Positions 45,693-54,448 of a stretch of DNA of 64,000 nt are shown here, piece after piece. The stretch spans positions 1 to 64,000 of the forward strand of contig JAEYRZ010000174.1 of NCBI GenBank assembly GCA_023435265.1. The letters run 5' to 3'. The notes beneath the pieces are model-generated. The model was not told the origin of the DNA, searched no databases, and was given only the letters and a program-made list of their open reading frames with translations. Origin of the DNA: Pseudomonadota bacterium. GTDB taxonomy: Bacteria; Desulfobacterota; Desulfobacteria; Desulfobacterales; Desulfosarcinaceae. A program made the translations under genes and the position numbers. Numbering within the stretch: the first letter of the stretch is position 1; each line of letters begins with the position of its first letter.

Positions 45693-46994
45693 TCAGGCCT
45701 GGTTCAGCAGGCGGTCCAGCACTTGGGCGTGTTTGGCCGCGGCCCCGCGGTGGGCGAGAATGGCGCGGCGTGCGGCCTCGCCCATGGCGCGCACTCGGTG
45801 CGGCGACCGCAGCCACTGCATCGCGACCGCGGCCACTTCCCGGGCATCCCGAACCATGACGCTCCCGCCGGCCCTGCGAATCAAATCGCCCGCATCGCCG
45901 AAGTCCTCCATTGAAGGTCCGTGCATCACGGCCTTTCCCCGGATGGCGGGTTCGAGCACATTTTGTCCCCCTTTGGGTACGAGGCTTCCGCCGCAGAAGA
46001 CAAAATCGGCGATACTGTAAGTGGCTGAGAGTTCGCCCATCGTATCGAGCAGAACGATGTTCGCCCTGCGCGGCCGATCCGTGCCGAGTTGGCTGCGCTT
46101 CTGAGATATCAGGCCCCGTGCTTTAATCCAGCCTTCGATCTGCGGAACCCTGGCGGTGTGCCGGGGCGCGAGGATGAGGACCGTCTCCGGAAAATCCCGG
46201 CTGATCTCCATATAGGCGTCCAGCAGGTAAATTTCTTCAGGATGACGCGTGCTTCCGGCCACGATCACCGGTGTTCCCGGATCAAGGTTGAAAAGCGCCG
46301 TGGCCCAATGCCTGGCGGAGGTATCGGCGGTCTCGGCGGCGCCGTCGAATTTGGCGTTTCCATTGACCAAGATGCGGTCGCGCGGTGCGCCCAACGACGC
46401 AATGCGGTCGGCATCCTCGGCCGAAATCATGCTGAAAGCGTCCACGTGGTCCAGAGTGTGCCGCATCAGCGAACGAATTTTACGGTACTTGCGGATCGAT
46501 CGAACGGAAATGCGTCCATTCAGCAAGGCGATCCGAACCCCCATGCGATGCGCCGCAATGATCAGGTTGGGCCAGATCTCCGTTTCGAGCAACCCCAGCA
46601 CGCTGGGTCGCACCATCCTGAGGGCGATCTGATTTGGACCGTCGATATCGAGCGGTGCGTAGAAACCGGGAATCTTGTCCCCGAACACCGCCCTGGCCCG
46701 ACCGATCCCCTGTTCGGTCACGGACGACAGCGCCAGACGGCACCCGGGCTGAAGCGTTGCCAGGGATTTGACTATTGCTGCCGCAACCCCGACCTCGCCC
46801 ACCGATGCGGCATGCAGCCACACGCCGACAGGCGCCTTCAACTGCATGCGCAGAATCTGCGGATAAAGCCCGATGCGTTGATAGATCCGGCCGAGGTCCC
46901 GTCCCTTGAGCAGGTGGTGCAACCACCAGGGAGGAATCAAGGCGATGCCGCCGGCTGTTCCGAGTGCTTTATATGCCCAATAGAGAACGCTCAT
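45693..46994 (-). CDS. waaA: 3-deoxy-D-manno-octulosonic-acid (Kdo) transferase
   Basis: A 433-residue GT-B glycosyltransferase that attaches Kdo to lipid IVA at the inner membrane. The N-terminal membrane segment, HAASVGEV with the catalytic Glu, ETEIWPNLI, NGRIS and the C-terminal GGSLVPKGGQNVLEPA are typical. Whether it adds one or two Kdo residues cannot be read from the sequence. Its ATG overlaps the stop of the LpoA-like lipoprotein gene by four bases, and it is convergent with pfk (three bases apart). Confidence 0.95.
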   Translation of the reverse strand: MSVLYWAYKALGTAGGIALIPPWWLHHLLKGRDLGRIYQRIGLYPQILRMQLKAPVGVWLHAASVGEVGVAAAIVKSLATLQPGCRLALSSVTEQGIGRARAVFGDKIPGFYAPLDIDGPNQIALRMVRPSVLGLLETEIWPNLIIAAHRMGVRIALLNGRISVRSIRKYRKIRSLMRHTLDHVDAFSMISAEDADRIASLGAPRDRILVNGNAKFDGAAETADTSARHWATALFNLDPGTPVIVAGSTRHPEEIYLLDAYMEISRDFPETVLILAPRHTARVPQIEGWIKARGLISQKRSQLGTDRPRRANIVLLDTMGELSATYSIADFVFCGGSLVPKGGQNVLEPAIRGKAVMHGPSMEDFGDAGDLIRRAGGSVMVRDAREVAAVAMQWLRSPHRVRAMGEAARRAILAHRGAAAKHAQVLDRLLNQA

Positions 46995-49030
46995 CGCCGC
47001 GGGATTTCAATGAACTGATTCCCTTTGACGCCCAGCAGGAAGAGGTGCTTGATGGCCTCGCCGTTCTGATCAAAGGACAAGGAACCGGTTACGCCGTCGG
47101 GTAAAGATGATTGCAGCAGTAGATTTCGCAGTTCATGGCGCATGCGCAGATCCGGACCGGCCATGAGTTTGAAGATGAGTCGTGCACTGTCGAAGGCGAA
47201 CGCCTCGATGGTGCCGGGATCGGCATTGTAGGTATCGCGATAGCGCTGCACGAAGCGCTGAACCGTTTCGGACCGGCTCTCCTTGAAGAAGCCGTCGACC
47301 AGCACAGCCTCACCCAGATAATCCCCGCACATCTCGATCAATTGGGGTGAATGCCACAAGTTCGTCCCGGCCAGGTAGACGCCGTTGATATCGTTGTACG
47401 CCACTTGCGGGATGATCAGACCGGCCTTTTTAGGGGCATCGGGTATAAAGAGAACTTGAAAATCGATATCGACTTGGGCTTCATTCTTCTCGGAACGCCC
47501 TGAGCTTGAAGCGTTGCTCCTGGCTTGGGCCGGCGTTTGATGATAAAGGCCGCTGAGCCGCGTCAACGGGTCGAAAAAAGGTGCCGGCATATCGGACCCG
47601 GGCGGCTGATTCGGATGGCGGGTCGCTTGCACGGAAGGACGTTCCGCCAGATCGGGCGGAACCGCGTAGTAGGTTCCCGTCAGCTTCTTGAAGGTCAGCG
47701 TGAAATCGGTTTCATTGTCCTCGTAAGCCTCCACGCCGACCACCCTGCCGCCTTGTCGAATGACCTCATCCCAGAAAATGGCCCTGAGCGTCTTCCCGTA
47801 CGGATCGTTCGGGTGCATGATAGCAAAATGTCGCAGCCCCAGAGTGTTGATGAAATGGTGCACAAGCGTCTGAACCTGGCTCTGGGGGGTGATAAAATGG
47901 CGAAAGATGTAGTCCCCCCGGGTGATGTCCGCCTTCTGCGTGAAGGTGATCATCGGGATTTGCAGGCGCTGTGCCTCTTGAGCGGCGGCCTGGGCCGTTA
48001 CCATCGGACCCAGGATGACGCCCGCCCCGGCTTGGGTTAGTTCACGAACGGCTTGTACGGCGCGCGAATCCTCGGAGGCCGTGTCTTTGATCAAAAGTTT
48101 GATGGGAAGCGGAGCGGGACCGCTCTGCATTGCGCTCAAGGCCAACTCGATGCCGTTGAGCGCCCGCTGGCCGTAGAGTTCGTAAGAGCCGCTCAGAGGC
48201 AGCAGGCATCCGACCGTCAGCGGCTCGAATTCCAATCGTTTCAGGAGCTCAGTGTATAATGCGCGGGCATTGGCGCTTTCAGGATGCTGCGGGTAGGCAT
48301 TCAAAAAAGCGGCCAGTATGTCCGTCGCATCGCCGTAATTTTCGGCCATCGCCTGCGCTGTGGCGAACTGATACATCAGGTCGCCGCGGAACGGTTCTTC
48401 ATCGATTTGATCCCAGATCTGCTCGATCTCCGCGCTTTTCAATTTCGGGATGTCGCTCTTCAGGCGATCGGCCCAATCCGCTTTTTCTTTCCCGGATGTC
48501 GCCCGGTAAAGCCGGTATTCGAACAGGGCTGCATTCGCCGAATCACCGAGGGCGGTATGCAATTCCACCAAGCGCCGCCATGCTTCAAGACGAACCGAAT
48601 CGTTGCGGGTTTCGGAGGCCAGCTGCATGGCAGGCGCCAAAGCCTCCGCCCAGCGATTCTGGCGGGCCAACAGATCGATGACCGCCAAATTGACCTCGTC
48701 GCCGTGAGGGCTGTCCGCAAATTCGTTCAACAGGCGCTGGTAGAAAGCCAGTGCGGTATCCGGTTGACCTTGGGCCTCATAAATCGACCCCATTCGCCGC
48801 AATGCATTGTCGGCATGCCGGCCCTGAGGGAATTCGGCCAGATATTGGGCGTAGCCCGCAAGGGCCTCGGCCGCTTTGTTCTGGGACAGGAACTGCTCGG
48901 CGGTTAAAAACAGTCGATCACCGGGTTGACCCAGATCGATTTCGGCAGGTTTTTCCATCGGACGGGTCATACAACCCGCCAGAAAAACGATCACCAGATA
49001 CCAAAAGAACTTCGCCCGGATTCTTTGCAT
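46991..49030 (-). CDS. LpoA/LppC-like penicillin-binding-protein activator, lipoprotein
   Basis: A 679-residue outer-membrane lipoprotein: the lipobox is FLAGC (Cys20). Residues 40-240 are tetratricopeptide-like helical repeats (GYAQYLAEFPQG, ALAFYQRLLNEF), and 255-679 are a periplasmic-binding-protein fold starting TVGCLLPLSGSYELYGQRAL. LpoA has this same architecture and stimulates PBP1A; many Desulfobacterota members are larger than average. An internal low-complexity insert is seen near residues 490-515. It is translationally coupled to waaA. Confidence 0.88.
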   Translation of the reverse strand: MQRIRAKFFWYLVIVFLAGCMTRPMEKPAEIDLGQPGDRLFLTAEQFLSQNKAAEALAGYAQYLAEFPQGRHADNALRRMGSIYEAQGQPDTALAFYQRLLNEFADSPHGDEVNLAVIDLLARQNRWAEALAPAMQLASETRNDSVRLEAWRRLVELHTALGDSANAALFEYRLYRATSGKEKADWADRLKSDIPKLKSAEIEQIWDQIDEEPFRGDLMYQFATAQAMAENYGDATDILAAFLNAYPQHPESANARALYTELLKRLEFEPLTVGCLLPLSGSYELYGQRALNGIELALSAMQSGPAPLPIKLLIKDTASEDSRAVQAVRELTQAGAGVILGPMVTAQAAAQEAQRLQIPMITFTQKADITRGDYIFRHFITPQSQVQTLVHHFINTLGLRHFAIMHPNDPYGKTLRAIFWDEVIRQGGRVVGVEAYEDNETDFTLTFKKLTGTYYAVPPDLAERPSVQATRHPNQPPGSDMPAPFFDPLTRLSGLYHQTPAQARSNASSSGRSEKNEAQVDIDFQVLFIPDAPKKAGLIIPQVAYNDINGVYLAGTNLWHSPQLIEMCGDYLGEAVLVDGFFKESRSETVQRFVQRYRDTYNADPGTIEAFAFDSARLIFKLMAGPDLRMRHELRNLLLQSSLPDGVTGSLSFDQNGEAIKHLFLLGVKGNQFIEIPRR

Positions 49031-49155
49031 ATGAATTCATTCCGCGAACGCGTCGTCGAAATCGGAAATCCACCATGTTTTTTTGAGCTTACAATTTACA
49101 TTATGAGCAATTATTGTCAAACATTAATGCCAGATAGGGTCTGTGTGACCCCCGC

Positions 49156-49185
49156 TTGACAGGCTTGCTCTGAAAACCGTATAAA
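49156..49185 (+). promoter_or_regulatory. Sigma-70 promoter for the DUF4124 gene
   Basis: A perfect -35 TTGACA (49156-49161), an 18-base spacer and TATAAA (49180-49185). It is the best sigma-70 match seen in the window. An AGGAGG lies shortly downstream (49201-49206), but the nearest good coding start is at 49328. Confidence 0.7.
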
Positions 49186-49327
49186 ATGACATTGTTGATG
49201 AGGAGGACAGCGACCCATCCGACTTCCCATGCGAATTGAACCCTATCGGGTGACGCCCTCCGGTCCAAGAACCGCACCACAGATGGACCGCCCCACAGTC
49301 GCTCACCCCGGATCAAACAGGTGGATA

Positions 49328-49831
49328 ATGAAAGCAGCGATCATGATTGTATCAGCGGCACTTCTGCTCATGCACCCGGGCCTGGGGCAGGCGGAATTCT
49401 ATCGGTATGTCGACCAGCACGGCAATGTGATCTTCACCGATGACTTGAGTAAGGTCCCGGCCGATCAACGCACAACGGTGCAATCCTACCAGGAATCCCA
49501 GAGCACGGCGGCACCCGAGGGGGTTCGGAAACCGGATCAGGCCTCCGGCCTCTCCGCTTCTCAGCTGGAAGCCGAACGAAAGCAACTGCAGGAACGTGAG
49601 AAATCCTTGAACCAGGAGTATGAAAACCTGATGACGGAGCGGGGCCGGTTGGACGACCAGAAAAAGGAGGCCGTCACGAGCGACCAGATCAAGCAGTACA
49701 ATGAAAAAATCGTGCAGTTCAACGCCCGGATACAAGCCTACGAAGAAAAACGCGATGCCTATACGGCCGATCTAAAAACGTTTACCGAACGAATGGACGC
49801 CATGCAGTCCGAAGGTCAAAAAAAGCCCTGA
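49328..49831 (+). CDS. DUF4124 periplasmic coiled-coil protein
   Basis: A 167-residue exported protein. A signal peptide (MKAAIMIVSAALLLMHPGLGQA, cleaved near residue 22) is followed by a DUF4124 domain (EFYRYVDQHGNVIFTDDLSKVP), a strand-rich module that probably binds peptidoglycan or another envelope component, then a long charged coiled coil (about 80-165). ATG 49328, with AGGTGG upstream, is chosen because it begins the signal peptide; an in-frame ATG 99 bases earlier does not. The 297 bases before it hold a strong promoter. Confidence 0.85.
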   Translation: MKAAIMIVSAALLLMHPGLGQAEFYRYVDQHGNVIFTDDLSKVPADQRTTVQSYQESQSTAAPEGVRKPDQASGLSASQLEAERKQLQEREKSLNQEYENLMTERGRLDDQKKEAVTSDQIKQYNEKIVQFNARIQAYEEKRDAYTADLKTFTERMDAMQSEGQKKP

Positions 49832-49916
49832 CCCGGAATTTTCAAGCCCGGTCGAGCGCAGGCCCGTTCGCGCAGGGCGCTGTCCGTTTCACGTTTTTGA
49901 AAGGAGAGAAGAGAGC

Positions 49917-51203
49917 ATGTCGAAGATACCCGATGCCGTTTTCAAGCAAGCCCTGGCCGTCGGCCGCCCCCCCAATATGGTGCGCTTGTTCCCCAATTCG
50001 CGGGCGCTGCTGGTCAGCGGCAAGTATATCGATCTGGCAATGCTCACCAAAGGCAAGTCGATCTGCATGGCTGCCAACGGCAGAAACGCTTTCGTCATCC
50101 GCGGGGCGCTCAAGGCGGCCCAGCGCGCCAACTCGGTGTTGATCATCGAAATCGCCAAATCGGAAGGCGGCGCGGATGCATACTGTGCCATCAACTTCTG
50201 GAATATCGCCCGCACGGTGGATGCTTTCTGCAACGAACTCAAAATCACCGTTCCGGTGGCGATCCATGCCGACCACTACGGGATAAAAAAGCGCGAAGAT
50301 ATCGAATCCGCGAAAACCGAGATCCCTTCGATGTTCGATGCCGGCATCACCTCCATTGCCATCGACGCGTCGCATTTGCCCGACGACCAGAATCTATTGG
50401 CCAGCATCGAGTTGGCTCCCCTTGTTCCCGCCTGGGCCGGACTGGAAACCGAAGTCGGTGAAATCAAAGGCAAAGCCGGTCTCAGCACGAAAGAAGAGGC
50501 CCTTTTCCTGATCCGGGGGCTGAATGCGCACGGCATTTTCCCCAACTGGATTGCACTCAATAACGGAACCACCCACGGCATCGAAGCAAGCGATCAGGGC
50601 ATCCAGGTCGAACTGACGGCCGCGATCCATGACGCGTTGGCGCCCTATCAGGTTTCGGGTGCCCAACACGGCACTTCGGGCAACAGTTCGGACCGCCTGC
50701 GCCAGATCGCCCAGCAGACCCGGACGACAAAGGCAAATGTGGCCACCGCCCTGCAAATGATCTCCTGGGGACTGAAGGTCAACGATTACGGTAACGCGAT
50801 TCAGGATGCGGACGGTCAGTTCATAAAGGTCGAAGGCGAAGGCGTAACCGAACCGATGTGGGCCCGTATGAAAGCCTACGCCGAAAAACAGGGCTGGAGC
50901 GCCGGAAATTTCAAAAAACTCAACCTGCCGTTCGAAAGCAAGCTCCTGGGCCAGCCTCAGGAAGTGCGCGAGCGTATGACCGATCGCGTTGAAGCGTTCG
51001 TGTTTCATATGCTGACCACCGTCTTCAATGCCCAGGATACCGCCTCGATCGCCATCGATGCCATTCTGAAGGCGGGTTCCCATGTGCCGGGATCGAAGGC
51101 GCAACGGATTGAAGACCCGCTGGATTGGACCCCCGAGAAAATCATCGAACGCGCCAGGCACTTGAACACGGATAAAGGACCGGCGGGTAATTTCGAGGAC
51201 TGA
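49917..51203 (+). CDS. Class II fructose-bisphosphate aldolase family protein
   Basis: A 428-residue zinc-dependent aldolase of the class II type. The first Zn ligands are in AIHADHYG, the glycine-rich ETEVGEIKGKAG holds the next, and NNGTTHGI and GAQHGTSG complete the metal and phosphate sites. It cleaves or makes fructose-1,6-bisphosphate, or a related ketose bisphosphate. At 428 residues it is longer than E. coli FbaA, with a C-terminal extension that is common in anaerobes. AGGAGAG precedes the ATG, and a strong terminator follows. Confidence 0.88.
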   Translation: MSKIPDAVFKQALAVGRPPNMVRLFPNSRALLVSGKYIDLAMLTKGKSICMAANGRNAFVIRGALKAAQRANSVLIIEIAKSEGGADAYCAINFWNIARTVDAFCNELKITVPVAIHADHYGIKKREDIESAKTEIPSMFDAGITSIAIDASHLPDDQNLLASIELAPLVPAWAGLETEVGEIKGKAGLSTKEEALFLIRGLNAHGIFPNWIALNNGTTHGIEASDQGIQVELTAAIHDALAPYQVSGAQHGTSGNSSDRLRQIAQQTRTTKANVATALQMISWGLKVNDYGNAIQDADGQFIKVEGEGVTEPMWARMKAYAEKQGWSAGNFKKLNLPFESKLLGQPQEVRERMTDRVEAFVFHMLTTVFNAQDTASIAIDAILKAGSHVPGSKAQRIEDPLDWTPEKIIERARHLNTDKGPAGNFED

Positions 51204-51231
51204 GGCGCGATACTTCTGGATCGACGCGTAC

Positions 51232-51273
51232 GAAAGGGGTGGCAAGCGGCGACCTGCCGTTCACCCCTTTTTT
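51232..51273 (+). terminator. Terminator after the aldolase gene
   Basis: GAAAGGGGTG (51232-51241) pairs with CACCCCTTTTT (from 51262), with a GC-rich loop, followed by T residues. It lies about 30 bases after the aldolase stop. Confidence 0.85.
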
Positions 51274-51290
51274 CATGAAAGGGGTCGCAC

Positions 51291-51815
51291 GTGCGACAGA
51301 AAAATCACTGTCACTTCTGCGGCGCCCCGCTGCAGCGCAAATGGGTCGAGGGGCGCCGGCGTCTATATTGCGACGGGTGCCGGAGTACGATTTATGAGAA
51401 CCCGCTCCCGGCGACCTGTGTGCTGGTCGTGAACCCCCGCGAACAGGTGCTTCTGGTCCAACGCAGCGTCGATCCCCGGAAGGGGGAGTGGTGCCTGCCG
51501 GGAGGCTTCATCGAAATCGGCGAAAGCCCCGAAGCGGGTGCACTGCGGGAGTTGGCCGAAGAAACCGGTCTGGCAGGAACAATCGAATGCCTGCTGGGTG
51601 TCTGCGGAACGCCTTCCGCCTACTATGACAGCATTTTGATGGTCGGCTACCTCGTCCGGCAATTTCACGGCGACCTGGTCGCCGGTGACGACGCGCAGCA
51701 GGCCGCTTGGTTCGACCATGAGCAGCTCCCGCCAATCGCTTTCGACAGCCACGCATTCTTCATCCGCAAATTTTTCCGACCGGGGGCGTCGCAGGCCGAG
51801 TGTCCTCCCGGTTAG
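51291..51815 (+). CDS. Nudix hydrolase with N-terminal zinc ribbon
   Basis: A 174-residue protein: a short zinc ribbon (CHFCGAPL, CDGC) and a Nudix domain with box GGFIEIGESPEAGALRELAEETGL. This architecture is like NudC-type NADH pyrophosphatases and ADP-ribose hydrolases, but the substrate cannot be named. It starts at GTG 51291 after AAAGGGG; no ATG is better. It follows the aldolase terminator and precedes a FliA-type promoter. Confidence 0.88.
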   Translation: MRQKNHCHFCGAPLQRKWVEGRRRLYCDGCRSTIYENPLPATCVLVVNPREQVLLVQRSVDPRKGEWCLPGGFIEIGESPEAGALRELAEETGLAGTIECLLGVCGTPSAYYDSILMVGYLVRQFHGDLVAGDDAQQAAWFDHEQLPPIAFDSHAFFIRKFFRPGASQAECPPG

Positions 51816-51929
51816 GACGACCGCCGCTGCAATGCCGGGCATCCGACATCCATCCATCATCACCCTTCGATTTCAATCCTCCAAACGGCTCCTGATAGTC
51901 GTTCAGCATGTTTCGGGTCCATTTTTTCC

Positions 51930-51956
51930 TAAAGTCGGTTGCGTTCCGGTCGATAT
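51930..51956 (+). promoter_or_regulatory. FliA (sigma-28)-type flagellar promoter
   Basis: TAAA (51930-51933), a spacer of exactly 15 bases, then GTCGATAT (51949-51956), six of eight matches to the -10 consensus GCCGATAA. It stands 20 bases before the ATG of the next gene, which belongs to a flagellum-linked family, and leaves room for a GGAGGA ribosome-binding site in the short leader. Confidence 0.65.
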
Positions 51957-51975
51957 CATGACCGGAGGAACCGCT

Positions 51976-52416
51976 ATGTACATTCACAACTATCAGATCC
52001 TCAATGTGTTGAACGCCTACCAGAAGCAACTGATCGGCCGGCCCGGGACGGAATCGAAGCACCCGCCCGAATCCATTCTGACCGGCCGCACCCCCAGCCG
52101 GTCCGCCGATAACGAACAGCGTCAGGCCATTGTGGATCAGGTGTCGGCGGATATTGTGGACCGAATCACCCGGAATGGAGTCCGCTCGCGGTTCGAAGAC
52201 GCTCTTTGGGGTTGTTTGGCGCCCCCCGCCACAAAGGGCCGGAATGCGCTGCTCGATCAGTTCACCTACACGCGTATCGATGAGCACAACTGCAAAATAA
52301 CCGGAACTTTCGAGATCCGGACATTGAAGGCCGCCCTCGGCGGCGAAGACGATAGCACGCATCAGAAGGCCGGCGCGCCAGGTTGCGGTCACGCTGCAAA
52401 GGAGGGCAACGAATAG
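51976..52416 (+). CDS. DVU0524-like FlgM-associated protein
   Basis: A 146-residue soluble protein beginning MYIHNYQILNVLNAYQKQL. It resembles the DVU0524 family of short proteins found next to flgM in sulfate reducers; the match is from memory and its function is unknown. The middle (SADNEQRQAIVDQVSADIVDRI) is helical, and a strand-rich end (FTYTRIDEHNCKITGTFEIRTL) follows. ATG 51976 is supported by GGAGGA and by the FliA-type promoter just upstream. The 160 bases before it contain no flgM. Confidence 0.75.
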   Translation: MYIHNYQILNVLNAYQKQLIGRPGTESKHPPESILTGRTPSRSADNEQRQAIVDQVSADIVDRITRNGVRSRFEDALWGCLAPPATKGRNALLDQFTYTRIDEHNCKITGTFEIRTLKAALGGEDDSTHQKAGAPGCGHAAKEGNE

Positions 52417-52453
52417 GGCCGCGCTCGCGAGGAGGCAGAAAGGGGGATGACCG

Positions 52454-52744
52454 ATGATCAACAACATCAGTGAGGGCGCCGTGCGGATTGCGGCGAAGCT
52501 TGATCCCGGCGGGCTCATTCACGAAAGAGAGTTCAGCCAGCATAGAGCTGACGTGATTCGTCAAGCCCGGCCGGTGGAGAAGTCTGAGTCCGGCAACCGC
52601 GCCAGGGAAAGAAAGCCAAAAGAGGAGGATTCTTCCAGGTATGTGGTGGATGGAAATCAGATCATCTTCGAAAAGTACGATCAGAAAGGCGACTTGATTC
52701 TGAGCATTCCGCCCTCCCACAAACCGGTTGACGAACGCGCCTGA
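52454..52744 (+). CDS. Small hypothetical protein, FlaG-like tail
   Basis: A 96-residue, charged, mostly disordered protein whose last third (YVVDGNQIIFEKYDQKGDLI, then SIPPSHKPVDERA) recalls the end of FlaG, which reads F.vdE.tg..vv.IPPe. Shine-Dalgarno AAGGGGG precedes the ATG. It follows the DVU0524-like gene by 37 bases with no terminator between them, so it probably shares the FliA promoter. It could be a flagellar filament-length or assembly factor; this is weak inference. Confidence 0.7.
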   Translation: MINNISEGAVRIAAKLDPGGLIHEREFSQHRADVIRQARPVEKSESGNRARERKPKEEDSSRYVVDGNQIIFEKYDQKGDLILSIPPSHKPVDERA

Positions 52745-52769
52745 TCCAAATTGAAGCTCCGCTCTCGAT

Positions 52770-52801
52770 AAAGGCAAACCGGCCGTGGCCGGTTTGCCTT
52801 T
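52770..52801. terminator. Bidirectional terminator between the flagellar genes and mazG
   Basis: A perfect 15-bp stem (52770-52784 with 52787-52801) between the convergent 96-codon gene and mazG, followed by a short T-run rightward. Confidence 0.85.
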
Positions 52802-52820
52802 TCTCAAACTCTCGAAATCC

Positions 52821-53600
52821 TCAGGAATGCCGCTTGGCGGTTTCCCACAACTGCTCCAATTCGTCGCGCGGCAACTGGTCCAGACGGCGGTTTTGACGGG
52901 CGGCCATCGCCTCCATGCTTTTGAAGCGTCGGATGAACTTGCGGGTCGACTCCGCAAGGGCCGTCTCCGGATGAATTCCGGCCAACCGGCCGACGTTGAC
53001 CAGGGTGAACAGGAGATCGCCGAGTTCCAGCATGGCGCTGAGGGCTGTCGGGTCCTTCTTGATTTCCGCCCTGAATTCTGCGAGTTCCGATTCCACCTGC
53101 CCCATCACGCCGCTCAAAGAGTCCCAATCGAATCCCGACGACGCCGCTCTTTCGGAGATTCGGTAGGCGCGCATCAGGGCGGACATACCGCTCGGTACGC
53201 TGTCCATGAGCGAGTCGGGGCTGCCTTTTTCCTTCTGTTTGATTTCGCGCCACTGCTTTTTGACTTCAGCGGCCGTTTCGACCTTGTCCGGCCCGAAGAC
53301 GTGCGGATGGCGGCGAATCATTTTTTCGATATTGCAGGCGAGGACATCCTGAAAACCGAACTGCCGCTTTTCTTCGAAAAGCCGTACGATGAACGCAAGT
53401 TGGAAAAGAACATCGCCCAGTTCTTCCAGAATGGATTCGGTTTGCTCGGCGGAAATTGCCTCGACCAGCTCATGGACCTCTTCGATCAAGTAGATGGAGA
53501 GGGTGCGTGCCGTCTGCTTGCGATCCCAGGGGCACCCGTTCTCTCCCCTCAACCGGGCGATCAGATCGAAGAGCGCCTCGATTGAAGGCGTCGGGTTCAA
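52821..53600 (-). CDS. mazG: Nucleoside triphosphate pyrophosphohydrolase MazG
   Basis: A 259-residue all-alpha NTP pyrophosphatase with two MazG repeats: LRGENGCPWDRKQT, IEEVHELVEA and ELGDVLFQLAF in the first, and ESELAEFRAE with LELGDLLFTLVNVGR in the second. It removes pyrophosphate from dNTPs and (p)ppGpp-related pools. The likely start is TTG 53600, which overlaps the cvpA stop as TTGA and lies eight bases after AGGAG; the in-frame GTG at 53618 has no such site. Confidence 0.92.
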   Translation of the reverse strand: MNPTPSIEALFDLIARLRGENGCPWDRKQTARTLSIYLIEEVHELVEAISAEQTESILEELGDVLFQLAFIVRLFEEKRQFGFQDVLACNIEKMIRRHPHVFGPDKVETAAEVKKQWREIKQKEKGSPDSLMDSVPSGMSALMRAYRISERAASSGFDWDSLSGVMGQVESELAEFRAEIKKDPTALSAMLELGDLLFTLVNVGRLAGIHPETALAESTRKFIRRFKSMEAMAARQNRRLDQLPRDELEQLWETAKRHS

Positions 53601-54127
53601 GATTTTTTCTCCTGCCACGACTTGCTGAGTTCCTTCATTTTATAGCTGAAAAGGGTCCGCATATCCTTGGAGGCGGCCAGTGCGAGCGTCGCGCTGATCC
53701 GCATGAAGCTGTGGGCGGAAACCGAGTTGCGGACAATCGCGGCATTCTTCGGCAAAAAAGTCGTAAGGACGAGGATCAGTACCGAGACCAGCAGTATACC
53801 CTTGACGGCGCCGAAAAAAGCGCCGCTGATCCGATCAGTCCACCCCAGGAAAGAAATATTCATCAAATATTTGATGATCACCCCCAGGATCCCCACGACG
53901 ATGAAGACGCCCGAAAAAAGCAGCAGGCAGGCGGCGATGTTGGCGTAAGCCGGATCGGCGATCCAGCGCGACAGTGGTTGAGCGATGCGCGGATAGTAGG
54001 CGTAGGCCGCGTAAAGACCGCCAAGAGCCCCGATCAGCGAAGAGAGTTCTTTGACCAGCCCGCGAAAAATACCGCGCACCAGGCAAACCCCCAGTATGAT
54101 GATGACGCCAAAATCCAGCAGATTCAT
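53597..54127 (-). CDS. cvpA: CvpA family membrane protein
   Basis: A 176-residue inner-membrane protein with four hydrophobic helices and the CvpA start NLLDFGVIIILGVCLVRGIFRG. The family was first linked to colicin V production and later to bile-salt and envelope-stress tolerance. The C-terminal third is hydrophilic and basic. ATG 54127 follows AGGTGG; a 73-codon extension upstream is not protein-like. Its stop overlaps the mazG start. Confidence 0.88.
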   Translation of the reverse strand: MNLLDFGVIIILGVCLVRGIFRGLVKELSSLIGALGGLYAAYAYYPRIAQPLSRWIADPAYANIAACLLLFSGVFIVVGILGVIIKYLMNISFLGWTDRISGAFFGAVKGILLVSVLILVLTTFLPKNAAIVRNSVSAHSFMRISATLALAASKDMRTLFSYKMKELSKSWQEKKS

Positions 54128-54448
54128 TTTTCCACCTTTTCCGGTACTTAACTCGCGATCCAGCGGGGCAGAAACCGCGCCCCCGTTTAACAGAGGCCTC
54201 CCCGGGGCGTCAAGGAGAATTGAACGGACCGGTCGCCGGAGATTTGGACCGGCTTGATTCATCCCGATCCTGCGATTTCGAATTGCCGTTTGCAATCGGC
54301 TGAAAAATTGGTTACTTTTTCTGCCTCGGATATGTTCCGGCGGCACATTGCAGATGACGATACGGCAATTGTGAAAACCGCGCCAGCAAAAAGCGATGAA
54401 TCAAAAATCGATGCGTACGGAGGAGAAGGCCGCCAGGGCCGGATTTTA
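54128..54448. other. 321-bp divergent region between cvpA and phoH
   Basis: Control region for the leftward cvpA-mazG pair and the rightward phoH operon. An open frame runs in phase into phoH from 54254, but its translation is unlike the family and it is left out. A GGAGGAG stands 28 bases before the phoH ATG, too far to serve it. No operator was recognised. Confidence 0.45.
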
